Of a DNA stretch of 45,992 nt, positions 1-8,502 are shown piece after piece. The stretch lies in assembly GCA_947178505.1 (NCBI GenBank), contig CAMWYR010000015.1, forward strand, positions 1 through 45,992, in the 5' to 3' direction. Source of the DNA: an uncultured Muribaculaceae bacterium (GTDB lineage: Bacteria; Bacteroidota; Bacteroidia; Bacteroidales; Muribaculaceae). The notes beneath the pieces were generated by a model. That model saw nothing but the letters and a program-made list of their open reading frames with translations. It searched no databases and was not told where the DNA came from. A program made the position numbers and the translations under genes. Position 1 is the stretch's first letter. Every line of letters starts with the position of its first letter.

Positions 1-68
1 GCCATATTAAATGTAATGAAAAAGCGTGAGATTTGGCTTTGATTTTAGGCGAATCGGATAATAATGAT

Positions 69-76
69 TAATTTTG
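69..76 (+). promoter_or_regulatory. Possible -7 box for the DUF486 gene
   Basis: TAATTTTG matches the Bacteroidetes -7 consensus TAnnTTTG and lies 22 nt before the ATG at 99. The -33 element is weak: TTTA at 44-47, with 21 nt between. This is a motif match only. Confidence 0.4.
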
Positions 77-98
77 CAAGTCTAAAATTTCCATTTCA

Positions 99-476
99 AT
101 GAAAGGTGGATTAATTACTATTCTGTTACTTATCATTTCGAATGTGTTCATGACGTTCGCATGGTACGGTCATCTTAAACTGCAGAGTTCCGGGCATGCG
201 AAAAACTGGCCGCTAATTGTCGTGATTCTGGTGTCGTGGGGACTCGCCCTGCTCGAATACTGCTTTATGATACCGGCCAACCGCATGGGATTCCGAGAGA
301 ACGGAGGCCCGTTCAGTCTGTTTCAGCTGAAGATTATTCAGGAAGTCATCTCCCTGACAATCTTTACCGTAATCGCAATGTGGTTGTTTCAGGGTGAAAA
401 ACTTCAATGGAATCATCTCGCAGCTTTCATCTGCCTGATGGGGGCCGTGGTATTCACATTTCTTCCGGCAAAGTAA
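99..476 (+). CDS. DMT/DUF486 family small membrane protein
   Basis: A 125-residue, very hydrophobic protein with about four predicted membrane segments: roughly residues 3-22, 38-57, 77-97 and 104-122. It resembles the DUF486 (DMT superfamily) proteins by size, by the early Asn-Trp/Tyr-rich first helix (SNVFMTFAWYGHLK) and by the mid-protein motif EYCFMIPANRMG. DUF486 proteins are inner-membrane proteins related to small drug/metabolite transporters, and their substrate is unknown. The gene stands alone, followed 73 nt later by a dihydrouridine synthase on the same strand. The ATG at 99 is preceded by a -7-like box but no clear Shine-Dalgarno sequence, which is common in Bacteroidetes. Confidence 0.85.
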   Translation: MKGGLITILLLIISNVFMTFAWYGHLKLQSSGHAKNWPLIVVILVSWGLALLEYCFMIPANRMGFRENGGPFSLFQLKIIQEVISLTIFTVIAMWLFQGEKLQWNHLAAFICLMGAVVFTFLPAK

Positions 477-549
477 ACTCGTGCACATACCGCTTTTAAT
501 GAAATTGAATAATCTTTTTCTCCTCAAGAAATTTTAAAGAGATAATAGA

Positions 550-1476
550 ATGAAAGAGCTATATATTGCCCCCGTTCAGGGTCATACCGATGCTGCATGG
601 CGTCATTTCCATCAGGCCATCTATGGAGGCGACAATAAATACTTCACCCCCTTCATACGCTGCGACCACGGCAAACTACGTAAGCAGGACCTCCGAGACT
701 ATACGTCAGCGCTAAATGAGGGCACCGATCTCGAACCGCAGGTGATCTTCCGCGATATGGAAGAACTTGAAATATTGTTGGGGACTCTGCAGGAGAACGG
801 GGCAGAAAGAGTGAACCTGAATATGGGATGCCCTTTCCCGCTGCAGACAGGCAAAGGCCGCGGAGCCGGGTTTCTGAAAAGTATTGACGAAATCAGCCGT
901 CTTCAGGATACGCTTGAGAAATATCCTTCACTCTCCTACTCTGTAAAGATGAGGCTCGGTTTCGATAATCCGGAAGAATGGAAGAACGTAATGCCCGTGC
1001 TTAACGCTCTTGACCTGCGCCATGTGGATGTGCATCCGCGCGTGGCCCGCCAGCAATATTCGGGCGAACTTAATCTCGATGAATTCAGAAAGATTCTGGC
1101 AGAAAGCAAGAATCCGGTGGTGTTCAACGGAGAGATAAAGACCCCCGAGGATATCGCCGGGGTCTCTGAGGAGTTTACTGAAGCGGCTGGAATCATGACA
1201 GCCCGGGGGGTGCTCGGACGCCCGTCATTACTTGCCGAAACTCGCGAAGGAGAAGAGTGGACACGCGAAAAGCGACTTGAGAAGATGCTCGACTTCCACC
1301 GCGTTCTACTCCGCCACTATACGGAGACACTTTGCGGCGAATCACAGGTCGTTTCCAAGATCAAACCCTTCTGGGAATATGCTGAAGAAGAAATCGGACG
1401 GAAGGCCTGGAAAGCAATCAAGAAAGCAAGTAACATAGCAAAATATCACTCAGCCGTTGCTATGATCGGTAATTGA
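550..1476 (+). CDS. dus: tRNA-dihydrouridine synthase family protein
   Basis: A 308-residue TIM-barrel flavoenzyme that reduces specific uridines in tRNA to dihydrouridine using FMN and NAD(P)H. Family signatures appear in order: the N-terminal LYIAPVQGHTD, equivalent to the usual APM.G.TD; NLNMGCPFPLQ around residue 96, whose Cys is the catalytic acid of the family; SVKMRLG near 135; HVDVHPR near 160 (FMN/substrate binding); NGEIKTPED; and MTARGVLGRPSLL at the phosphate site. It is closest in feel to the DusC-like branch, but the target position (for example U16 or U20) cannot be assigned. The gene ends before a strong bidirectional terminator shared with the convergent glnN. Confidence 0.93.
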   Translation: MKELYIAPVQGHTDAAWRHFHQAIYGGDNKYFTPFIRCDHGKLRKQDLRDYTSALNEGTDLEPQVIFRDMEELEILLGTLQENGAERVNLNMGCPFPLQTGKGRGAGFLKSIDEISRLQDTLEKYPSLSYSVKMRLGFDNPEEWKNVMPVLNALDLRHVDVHPRVARQQYSGELNLDEFRKILAESKNPVVFNGEIKTPEDIAGVSEEFTEAAGIMTARGVLGRPSLLAETREGEEWTREKRLEKMLDFHRVLLRHYTETLCGESQVVSKIKPFWEYAEEEIGRKAWKAIKKASNIAKYHSAVAMIGN

Positions 1477-1534
1477 ACTTTCAGTCTCCATCTTTCAGTC
1501 ACTCGGTGGAGAATGCTAAAAAAATCACCCTGAT

Positions 1535-1572
1535 AAAAAAAGATGCCGACATTTCTGCCGGCATCTTTTTTT
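1535..1572. terminator. Bidirectional terminator between dus and glnN
   Basis: A 14-bp perfect stem pairs 1535-1548 with 1559-1572 around a 10-nt loop. It has an A7 tract on the left and a T7 tract on the right, so it can act as an intrinsic terminator in both directions between the convergent dus (+) and glnN (-). Confidence 0.88.
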
Positions 1573-1593
1573 ATTGGGATTCTACGGATAGAA

Positions 1594-3783
1594 TCAACGG
1601 ATAAAGAGGAGCTCACGATATTTGGGAAGAGGCCAGATTTCGTTGTCCACCATCAGCTCGAGCTTGTCGATATGGTAGCGGATTTCCTCCATGAAGGGCA
1701 CAACATCATCGTGATAGGCAATTGCCTTGGCGCGCTCTGAATCGAGATGATTCGCACGTTTACGCGCATTCACCATACTCTCCACGTTTGATTTGATAAC
1801 CGATACGTGGTCGCTGATCGCCTCGATGTTGGCGAGATCCTGGGCAGATATGGCATCGGCCTTCGAGCCCTTGAAGAGCTGCTGGATCTTGAATACGTTA
1901 TCGAGCAGGAGAGACTGATATCTCACAGCTGCCGGGATGATATGGTTGATGGCGAGATCACCGAGCACACGGCTCTCGATCTGGATCTTCTTCGTGTACA
2001 TCTCCCACTTCACCTCGTTGCGAGCCTCAATTTCCTTTTTGCTGAGCACACCCGTCTTCTCGAACATTTCAACCGACGCAGGATCCGTATAACGGTCATA
2101 CATAAGGGGGGCTGAAGTCTCAACATCGAGTCCGCGGCGTGCGGCCTCCTGCTTCCATTCCTCACTGTAACCGTTTCCATCGAAGTGAATAGCCTTAGAT
2201 TCGCGGAGCAACTTCTTCACTTCCTCAAGGATGGCGAGGTCGCGGTCTTCACCCTCAGCCACACGCTTCTCAACGGCATCGGCAAAGTCGGAAAGCTGGG
2301 CGGCCACTGCACTGTTGAGTGCGATAAGAGCCGATGCGTTGTTGGCAGAAGAACCGACAGCACGGTATTCAAAGCGGTTGCCGGTGAAAGCAAACGGACT
2401 TGTGCGGTTACGGTCGGTGTTATCGATGGTAAGTTCAGGAATCTGGGCAATATCGAGAGTGATCGTCTCCTTGCCGTCGATTGTTATCTTATTAATGTTG
2501 TCGGCTTTCTCAACCTTGTCAAGAATTGAGCTGACCGCCGAACCGAGGAACATTGAGATAATGGCCGGGGGCGCCTCGTTCGCACCGAGACGGTGAGCAT
2601 TGGTGGCATTCATGATGGAGGCTTTCAGAAGACCGTTATGCTTATGCACGGCAGCCATCACGTTGGCCACAAATGTGACGAAACGGAAGTTCTCATGCTC
2701 ATCCTTTCCGGGGGCGAAAAGAAGCACGCCGGTGTCTGTGCCGAGACTCCAGTTGTTGTGTTTACCTGATCCGTTGATTCCAGCAAAGGGCTTCTCATGA
2801 AGAAGCACGCGGAAGTTATGACGGCGAGCCACTTCCTCGATCACCGACATGAGCAGGAGGTTGTGGTCGTTGGCGAGATTTGCCTCCTCAAAGATAGGGG
2901 CAAGCTCAAACTGATTGGGAGCCACCTCGTTATGGCGGGTTTTGGCAGGGATGCCCAGTTTATGACATTCTAGTTCAAGCTCAAGCATGAACGCCTCCAC
3001 ACGGCTCGGAATCGAACCGAAATAATGGTCTTCAAGCTGCTGATTCTTGGCCGATTCATGGCCCATGAGCGTGCGGCCGGTCATTACGAGGTCGGGACGC
3101 GCGTCATAGAGTGCCTCATCTACGAGGAAATATTCCTGCTCCCAGCCGAGGTTGCAGATCACATGCTTAACGTCATCGTTGAAGAAGCGAGCCACGCGCG
3201 TCGCAGCCTTATCGAGGCTATTGAGCGAACGCAGGAGCGGAGTCTTATAATCGAGGCTCTCGCCGGTGTAAGACACGAAAACGGTAGGAATACAGAGTGT
3301 ATTGGCAACGATAAATGCGGGCGATGAAATATCCCATGCGGAATAGCCACGAGCTTCAAAAGTGTTGCGGATACCGCCGTTAGGGAATGACGACGCGTCG
3401 GGCTCCTGCTGGACGAGAAGCTTTCCGGTAAATTTTTCCACTACACCACCCTTGCCGTCGTGCTCGATGAAGGCATCATGTTTTTCGGCGGTGCTTCCGG
3501 TGAGGGGATGGAACCAATGGGTGTAATGGCGGGCGCCATTCTCAAGGGCCCATCTCTTCATGCCCTCTGCTACGCTGTCGGCCAGTTCACGGCTCAGAGG
3601 TTTGCGATTATCAATCGCATCAACGAGCTTTTCGTATGTATCCTTCGGAAGATACTCGAACATACGCTGACGATTGAACACCTGCTTGCCATAGTAGGCG
3701 TCGACACGCTCCTTAGGAAGGTCTACCTTGACAGCTTTGCGTGCCGAAGCTTCCTCGACACTCTTGAATCTGAGATTTGACAT
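1594..3783 (-). CDS. glnN: Type III glutamine synthetase
   Basis: A 729-residue protein matching the normal length (about 720-730) of the GSIII family, which replaces GlnA in many Bacteroidetes and makes glutamine from glutamate, ammonia and ATP. Visible signatures are GWEQEYFLVDEALYD (catalytic glutamates), KTRHNEVAPNQFELAPIFEEAN, HEKPFAGINGSGKHNNWSL (the glycine/His active-site loop), NATNAHRLGANEAPPAII and RNRTSPFAFTGNRFEYRAVGSS. The C-terminal approximately 150 residues are helical, as in hexameric/dodecameric GSIII. The gene is monocistronic, between a terminator at its 3' end and the dapL terminator upstream. No clear consensus promoter was found in the 90 bp upstream. Confidence 0.97.
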   Translation of the reverse strand: MSNLRFKSVEEASARKAVKVDLPKERVDAYYGKQVFNRQRMFEYLPKDTYEKLVDAIDNRKPLSRELADSVAEGMKRWALENGARHYTHWFHPLTGSTAEKHDAFIEHDGKGGVVEKFTGKLLVQQEPDASSFPNGGIRNTFEARGYSAWDISSPAFIVANTLCIPTVFVSYTGESLDYKTPLLRSLNSLDKAATRVARFFNDDVKHVICNLGWEQEYFLVDEALYDARPDLVMTGRTLMGHESAKNQQLEDHYFGSIPSRVEAFMLELELECHKLGIPAKTRHNEVAPNQFELAPIFEEANLANDHNLLLMSVIEEVARRHNFRVLLHEKPFAGINGSGKHNNWSLGTDTGVLLFAPGKDEHENFRFVTFVANVMAAVHKHNGLLKASIMNATNAHRLGANEAPPAIISMFLGSAVSSILDKVEKADNINKITIDGKETITLDIAQIPELTIDNTDRNRTSPFAFTGNRFEYRAVGSSANNASALIALNSAVAAQLSDFADAVEKRVAEGEDRDLAILEEVKKLLRESKAIHFDGNGYSEEWKQEAARRGLDVETSAPLMYDRYTDPASVEMFEKTGVLSKKEIEARNEVKWEMYTKKIQIESRVLGDLAINHIIPAAVRYQSLLLDNVFKIQQLFKGSKADAISAQDLANIEAISDHVSVIKSNVESMVNARKRANHLDSERAKAIAYHDDVVPFMEEIRYHIDKLELMVDNEIWPLPKYRELLFIR

Positions 3784-3851
3784 AATTATTCTTTATTATG
3801 GAATAAGTAATGAATATACGTAAAATAATGCTTAATGACAAAGCAATTAAA

Positions 3852-3872
3852 AAAGGGGGCTTGGCCCCCTTT
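3852..3872 (-). terminator. Terminator downstream of dapL
   Basis: A GGGGGC-TTG-GCCCCC hairpin (3855-3860 with 3864-3869) extends by A/T pairs. On the minus strand it is followed by a T6 tract. It lies immediately after the dapL stop codon at 3875. Confidence 0.85.
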
Positions 3873-3874
3873 GA

Positions 3875-5110
3875 TTATGCCTTATCGGCAAAGAAGCCGA
3901 TGATTCGTCGCATCGCTTCCTCGGTGTTTGACTTGGAGTTGAAGCCGGTTAGACGGATGTAGCCTTCTCCGGCCGAACCGAATCCGACACCCGGAGTGCA
4001 GGAGATATTGACCTCGTGCAGCAGTTTGTCGAAAAGATCCCACGACGATTCACCGTCGGGCGACTTCACCCATATGTAAGGAGAGTTATCACCGCCGAAC
4101 ACCGTGAACCCTGCCTTTGACATGGTCTCACGGATCAGACGTGCATTCTCCAGATAGTAACCTACATTCTCACGCACCTGTATTTTGCCGTCGGATGTGT
4201 AGAGGGCTTCCGCACCACGCTGAATCACGTAGCTGGCGCCGTTAAACTTCGTGGTCTGGCGGCGGAGCCAGAGCTTACGGAGCGATACCTTATTTCCTGC
4301 CTCGTCAAATCCGCACACCGACGCGGGCACCACCGTGTAGCCGCACCGGAGGCCGGTAAATCCTGCGGTCTTAGAAAAGCTCCTCACCTCGATAGCACAT
4401 TCACGAGCCCCTTCTACTTCATAAATTGAATGGGGAAGTTCAGGATCCGTGATATAAGCGCAATATGCGGAGTCGTAGATTATCACGGCGTTATTAGCCA
4501 GTGCGTAGTTAACCCATGCCTTGAGCTCAGCCTTAGTGAACGTCACGCCGGTAGGATTAGCCGGAGAACAGAGGAAAATCACGTCGGCATGCTCAGCCGG
4601 AGGCACCGGCTTGAAGCCATTCTCCTCGTTGCATTCAAGATAGACGAAATTACTCCATTTACCATCCACTAACGTGCCGCCGCGACCATCAATCACGTTT
4701 GAATCGACATAAACCGGATAACCGGGATTAGCCACGGCAACCACCGAACCTTCCGCATATATATCTCCGAGATTACCGAGGTCGGATTTCGCACCGTCTG
4801 AAATAAAGATCTCATCAGTGGTGATTTCTATTCCGCGCTGAGCATAAGCGTTTACGGCAATTGCATTGCGCAGGAAGTCGTAGCCCTGCTCGGGGCCATA
4901 GCCATGAAATGAAGTTTTCTCCGCCATATCATCAACTGCACGGTGCATCGCCTTGATCGATGCCTGAGGGATAGGCAGTGTGACGTCGCCGATATCCATA
5001 CGGATCACGTCTACTCCGGGATGACTTTCCCTATATTCACGCAATTTGGAGGCTACCGTCGAGAACAGGTATGACTCCGGAAGTTTTTCGAAATTATCGT
5101 TGATTCTCAT
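3875..5110 (-). CDS. dapL: LL-diaminopimelate aminotransferase
   Basis: A 411-residue class I/II PLP aminotransferase that converts tetrahydrodipicolinate directly to LL-diaminopimelate with glutamate as amino donor. It is the single-step DAP route of plants, chlamydiae and many Bacteroidetes. Features: N-terminal MRINDNFEKLPESYLFSTV, typical of DapL; SDGAKSDLGN; the proline-rich CSPANPTGV loop; YDSAYCAYI; and SFSKTAGFTGLRCGY around residue 246 with the PLP-binding Lys. It lies 54 nt downstream of dapF, the next enzyme in the pathway, so the two form a lysine/peptidoglycan-precursor pair ending at the terminator at 3852-3872. Confidence 0.96.
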   Translation of the reverse strand: MRINDNFEKLPESYLFSTVASKLREYRESHPGVDVIRMDIGDVTLPIPQASIKAMHRAVDDMAEKTSFHGYGPEQGYDFLRNAIAVNAYAQRGIEITTDEIFISDGAKSDLGNLGDIYAEGSVVAVANPGYPVYVDSNVIDGRGGTLVDGKWSNFVYLECNEENGFKPVPPAEHADVIFLCSPANPTGVTFTKAELKAWVNYALANNAVIIYDSAYCAYITDPELPHSIYEVEGARECAIEVRSFSKTAGFTGLRCGYTVVPASVCGFDEAGNKVSLRKLWLRRQTTKFNGASYVIQRGAEALYTSDGKIQVRENVGYYLENARLIRETMSKAGFTVFGGDNSPYIWVKSPDGESSWDLFDKLLHEVNISCTPGVGFGSAGEGYIRLTGFNSKSNTEEAMRRIIGFFADKA

Positions 5111-5164
5111 TTATCTTCTGATTTAAAAGTTCAACCGCAGGCTCGTAAGCCCCGGAGAATAGGA

Positions 5165-6022
5165 TTATAGATAAAAAACTCCATCGCAGATAAACTCTGC
5201 CGGCCCCGTCATATGCACATGGCCCGTATTTTCATCCCATTCTATTTGGAGTGTGCCTCCACGCAGACGGAGATCGACTTTATTCTCGGTGAGATTATTC
5301 AGCACTCCGGCCACGGCAGTTGCACAGGCTCCTGTGCCGCAGGCAAAAGTCTCGCCGGTGCCCCTCTCCCACACTCGCATTTCAATTGTCTGTGGATCGA
5401 CTACGCGAGCAAACTCAATGTTGGCCTTCTTAGGAAAGATGTCGGCAACCTCCAGTTTCGGACCGTCGCAAAGCACGAGTTCATCGGTAATTTCATTTAC
5501 AAAAATGACCCCGTGGGGATTGCCCATACTGACGCCCGTGATCCTGAATTCCTTACCGTTGCAAACAAACGGTTCTGAGATTCGTTGCTCAGGATCGGCT
5601 GAAGCCACCGGCACTGCAACCGGATCGAGCACCGGAGCTCCCATATCGACAGTCACTGACTCCACCGCGCCGTCGCGCACATGAAGGTTGAGCACCTTGA
5701 TGCCTGCGAGCGTCTCAAGAGTGACTACCGTCTTATCGGTAAGGCCTCTTTCGTAGACATACTTTCCGATACAACGCGTGGCGTTTCCGCACATTTCAGC
5801 TTCCGAGCCGTCGGAATTAAACATACGCATACGAAAATCGGCCACGTCGGAAAGCATTATTGCGACGAGGCCGTCAGAACCGATGCCGAAGTGGACATCA
5901 CTCATCTTTATGGCTAAAGCAGGGAGGTCTGAGGGGGTTTCTTTGGTAGCGTCGATGTAAATGTAGTCATTACCGGCGCCATGCATTTTAGTGAAAGAGA
6001 TGTGCTTATTGTCGTGATTCAT
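5165..6022 (-). CDS. dapF: Diaminopimelate epimerase
   Basis: Interconverts LL- and meso-diaminopimelate, supplying meso-DAP for peptidoglycan and lysine. From the ATG at 6022 it is 285 residues. The two catalytic cysteines lie in MCGNATRC (Cys78) and FACGTGACATA (Cys228), and the N-terminal substrate loop is KMHGAGNDYIYID. An in-frame ATG at 6052 would add ten residues, but a perfect TAnnTTTG box at 6055-6062 puts the inferred transcription start at or below 6050, so 6022 is preferred. It is the first gene of the dapF-dapL pair. Confidence 0.95.
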   Translation of the reverse strand: MNHDNKHISFTKMHGAGNDYIYIDATKETPSDLPALAIKMSDVHFGIGSDGLVAIMLSDVADFRMRMFNSDGSEAEMCGNATRCIGKYVYERGLTDKTVVTLETLAGIKVLNLHVRDGAVESVTVDMGAPVLDPVAVPVASADPEQRISEPFVCNGKEFRITGVSMGNPHGVIFVNEITDELVLCDGPKLEVADIFPKKANIEFARVVDPQTIEMRVWERGTGETFACGTGACATAVAGVLNNLTENKVDLRLRGGTLQIEWDENTGHVHMTGPAEFICDGVFYL

Positions 6023-6054
6023 ATCAACTGCGTTAAAAAACACTTTCCACATTG

Positions 6055-6062
6055 CAAATTTA
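6055..6062 (-). promoter_or_regulatory. Candidate -7 box for dapF-dapL
   Basis: On the minus strand it reads TAAATTTG, a perfect TAnnTTTG. No TTTG lies at the usual 19-21 nt spacing; one occurs 12 nt upstream. This is a motif match only. Confidence 0.5.
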
Positions 6063-6170
6063 ATAAATTTCTCACAAACCGCCTTAAAAATTCCCTACTT
6101 TTTTTAATAAATTACATAAATAACTATCAATCATCTCCTAACTAATGTCTGATCCCTTATTCATGACAGA

Positions 6171-6202
6171 TTTGCGCCATTTCGGAATTTTTGCTAACTT
6201 TA
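6171..6202 (+). promoter_or_regulatory. Promoter of the GH25 lysozyme gene
   Basis: TTTG at 6171-6174, a 20-nt spacer, then TAACTTTA at 6195-6202. This is the Bacteroidetes -33/-7 layout with one mismatch in the -7 box. The inferred start is near 6209, giving a leader of about 75 nt. Confidence 0.65.
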
Positions 6203-6282
6203 CAATTCGCGCCGGGCATCCCGGCATTCACTCCTTTCCATAACCGCGGGAACGGTGTTCCTATTTATTGAACCTGAGTTTT

Positions 6283-7110
6283 ATGACAAGATCTATATTT
6301 CGGTGGCTGATGCTGTCGGTTTTCATGACGGTCGCCTTTGTTTGCGGCGCCGATATGACGGCCAAAAGCAAGAACACAACAAAAAAAGCCGGAACTGTAC
6401 AGATAAAGAAGAGAAACGAGAAATTCGGTATAGATGTAAGCCATCACAACGGTCTAATCAATTGGAAAAAGGTAGCAAAGGGATCCAAGCCACTGTTTGT
6501 CTACGTAAAGGCTACTGAAGGAGCCGGGTATGTAGATAAGGATTACACCCGTAATATCACGGAAGCACGCAAGGAGGGCTTAAAGGTAGGCTCCTATCAT
6601 TTCTTCCGCATGACAAGCGGGGCACATGCGCAATTCCGGAATTTCGTCAATACCGTCGGAGATAAGAAGCAGGATCTTATTCCGATGGTCGATATTGAGA
6701 CTACCGACGGCCGGTCACGTCGTGCCGTGCTCGACAGTCTTAAGGTATTTCTCAATCTTCTGGAACGCCACTACGGCGTTCGCCCCCTGATTTACAGTCA
6801 TAACAGTCATTATAATGACATATGTGCGCCCGAACTCAATAAATACCCGCTTTATATCGCCCGCTATCATTATAAAGAACCGGCAATAAAGGGAAAAGGG
6901 ACTTACACTATCTGGCAATATTCAGAGACAGGCCGCATCGACGGGATTCCGGAGCGCGTTGATCTCGCGCGGTTTCATTCCGGAAGTTCTGTAAAGAATA
7001 TTCTTCTCGGTAAAAACAAGATCAAACCCCAAAAGAAGCCGAACGACAAGGGGAAGGGCAAAAAGAAGACCACCAAAAGAAGCAACGCGTCTAAAAAAGG
7101 TCGGCGATGA
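6283..7110 (+). CDS. Secreted GH25 lysozyme-like muramidase
   Basis: A GH25 glycoside hydrolase, expected to cleave the beta-1,4 bond between MurNAc and GlcNAc in peptidoglycan. From the ATG at 6283 (275 residues) it has a signal-like hydrophobic stretch (residues 4-24). The GH25 motifs follow: FGIDVSHHNG, VYVKATEGAGYVDKDY, GSYHFFR, MVDIETTDG (the catalytic Asp-x-Glu pair), RPLIYSHN and TIWQYSETGRIDGIPERVDLARF. The last 30 or so residues are very Lys-rich and low complexity, and may bind the cell wall or nucleic acid. A TTG 15 nt upstream is in frame but is a poorer start. The 3' end overlaps the convergent hemW by 20 bp. Confidence 0.9.
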   Translation: MTRSIFRWLMLSVFMTVAFVCGADMTAKSKNTTKKAGTVQIKKRNEKFGIDVSHHNGLINWKKVAKGSKPLFVYVKATEGAGYVDKDYTRNITEARKEGLKVGSYHFFRMTSGAHAQFRNFVNTVGDKKQDLIPMVDIETTDGRSRRAVLDSLKVFLNLLERHYGVRPLIYSHNSHYNDICAPELNKYPLYIARYHYKEPAIKGKGTYTIWQYSETGRIDGIPERVDLARFHSGSSVKNILLGKNKIKPQKKPNDKGKGKKKTTKRSNASKKGRR

Positions 7111-8236
7111 TCTCATCGGAAATCATCACTCCCGCATCCGTGAGTGTAAGATGACTTCCTGATCCCATAGTCAGTCGCCCCGACCTCATCCATCGGTCGG
7201 CATCACGCATCAGCCGACGGTAGGCCGGCTCACCGAATCTCGTCTTGAAGGCCTCAGTATCAAGGCCCGCGGTCGTGCGCAACCGTGTCATGATCATCTC
7301 CTCCCTGAGTTCATCCTCATCAAGCATTTCATTGCCAAATAGCCCTGAGCCTTCATCAATAAAATCATCCGAGACAGCCTGCATATACTTCCGGAAATCG
7401 GCAGCATTGGCACGGCGCAAATTTCTTCCGTCAAAACCATGTGCGGCAGGTCCCAACCCAATATAGGCATCTCCGCGCCAATAAGCGGAGTTATGGCGCG
7501 ACTCATAACCCGGAATGGCATAGTTTGATATCTCATATCTCCTGATACCGGCCTCAGACAACTGCTCGTTAATCACCCTAAACATCGCAACCGAGTACTG
7601 CTCTGGCAATTCGTCGATACGCCCCGCATCGCGCAGACGTGTCAGGGCAGAGCGCTCCTCATACATCAATGAATAGACAGAGACGTGTTTCGGCTTCATG
7701 GCAATAATCTCCTCAAGTGAACGGCTCAGACTCTCCAAGGTCTGCCCCGGGAGTCCGAAAATGAGGTCGAGACTTATATTAGCGAATCTTTCGCTTAAAA
7801 TAGAATATGCGCTTCGTGCATCCTCCGCCGAGTGGCGGCGACCGACAGCCTGAAGTTCGGCGTCAATCATTGACTGCACGCCCATACTGATCCGATTGAC
7901 TCCGGCTCTTTGCCAGACGTCGGCCTTCAAGGGAGTCACGTCGTCGGGATTCACTTCGATTGTGAACTCCACCGGCACAGGCATGAGGGCCCTGATACCC
8001 TCCGTAAGTCTAAGGAATTCCTCTTCAGGAATAAGTGAGGGTGTGCCACCTCCTATATACAAGGTGTAGGTGTCCCCCGGATTATCCTTAATAAAATCGG
8101 GAAGTCTGACCGTGGCCTCCCTCAGCAGAGAATCGACAAATCGCGTCCAGGGTGCCAGAGGCTCCCCTACTGAATAGAAATCGCAGTAAAGGCAACGTCT
8201 TCGGCAAAAGGGGATGTGAATGTAGACTCCGGGCAT
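7091..8236 (-). CDS. hemW: HemW-type radical SAM heme chaperone
   Basis: A 381-residue radical SAM protein with the 4Fe-4S cluster motif HIPFCRRRCLYCDFYS (Cys11, Cys15, Cys18), then TLYIGGGTPSLI, the SAM-binding EVNPDDVT, and NRISMGVQSM. The family is often annotated as oxygen-independent coproporphyrinogen III oxidase. Characterised short members (about 380 aa, without the fourth Cys spacing of HemN) are HemW, which insert heme into respiratory enzymes. The C-terminal winged-helix part (EEMIMTRLRTTAGLD...) is present. It is transcribed divergently from the EF-G2-type gene across a 266-bp region. Confidence 0.92.
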   Translation of the reverse strand: MPGVYIHIPFCRRRCLYCDFYSVGEPLAPWTRFVDSLLREATVRLPDFIKDNPGDTYTLYIGGGTPSLIPEEEFLRLTEGIRALMPVPVEFTIEVNPDDVTPLKADVWQRAGVNRISMGVQSMIDAELQAVGRRHSAEDARSAYSILSERFANISLDLIFGLPGQTLESLSRSLEEIIAMKPKHVSVYSLMYEERSALTRLRDAGRIDELPEQYSVAMFRVINEQLSEAGIRRYEISNYAIPGYESRHNSAYWRGDAYIGLGPAAHGFDGRNLRRANAADFRKYMQAVSDDFIDEGSGLFGNEMLDEDELREEMIMTRLRTTAGLDTEAFKTRFGEPAYRRLMRDADRWMRSGRLTMGSGSHLTLTDAGVMISDEIIADLF

Positions 8237-8318
8237 ATCAGACGAGTTGAGGGAAAAAATAAGAGCAGAAGGATATCCAATCGCCTTGCGCGTCAGGCAT
8301 CCGGCGGAATGTTCATTA

Positions 8319-8326
8319 CAAAATTA
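8319..8326 (-). promoter_or_regulatory. Candidate -7 box for hemW
   Basis: TAATTTTG on the minus strand, a perfect TAnnTTTG. No TTTG sits at the correct -33 position. Instead the palindrome at 8343-8358 is centred about 38 nt upstream of the inferred start, where an activator could substitute for the -33 element. Confidence 0.45.
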
Positions 8327-8342
8327 ATAAAAACTTTGCAAA

Positions 8343-8358
8343 TATGTTACATAACATA
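8343..8358. promoter_or_regulatory. CRP/FNR-like palindrome TATGTT-N4-AACATA
   Basis: TATGTTACATAACATA is a perfect inverted repeat (7-bp arms, 2-bp centre) in the divergent hemW / EF-G2 region. The symmetry and half-site spacing resemble CRP/FNR-family operators. In Bacteroides thetaiotaomicron the EF-G2 gene is activated by the CRP-family regulator Cur (BT4338), so this is a natural candidate site. That link is inference. The same TATGTT-N4-AACATA occurs at 19646-19661 before the glycogen operon. Confidence 0.55.
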
Positions 8359-8369
8359 CATTGAGAGGC

Positions 8370-8398
8370 TTGGATTTTCGACAAAATTAACTAAATTG
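8370..8398 (+). promoter_or_regulatory. Weak candidate promoter for the EF-G2-type gene
   Basis: TTGG at 8370-8373, an 18-nt spacer, then TAAATTG at 8392-8398. This is a partial match to TTTG/TAnnTTTG, as expected for an activator-dependent promoter. The inferred start near 8404 puts the palindrome centre at about -54 and leaves a leader of about 100 nt. Confidence 0.3.
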
Positions 8399-8502
8399 CG
8401 GCTGCAAACCGACAAAGGCCTTACGGGGTCACCATGAAACTCGCGTAGCAAAGCTCTTTCAGTAAGGAGCCATATCAAAGACATTCTTAAAATCAGATAC
8501 GT

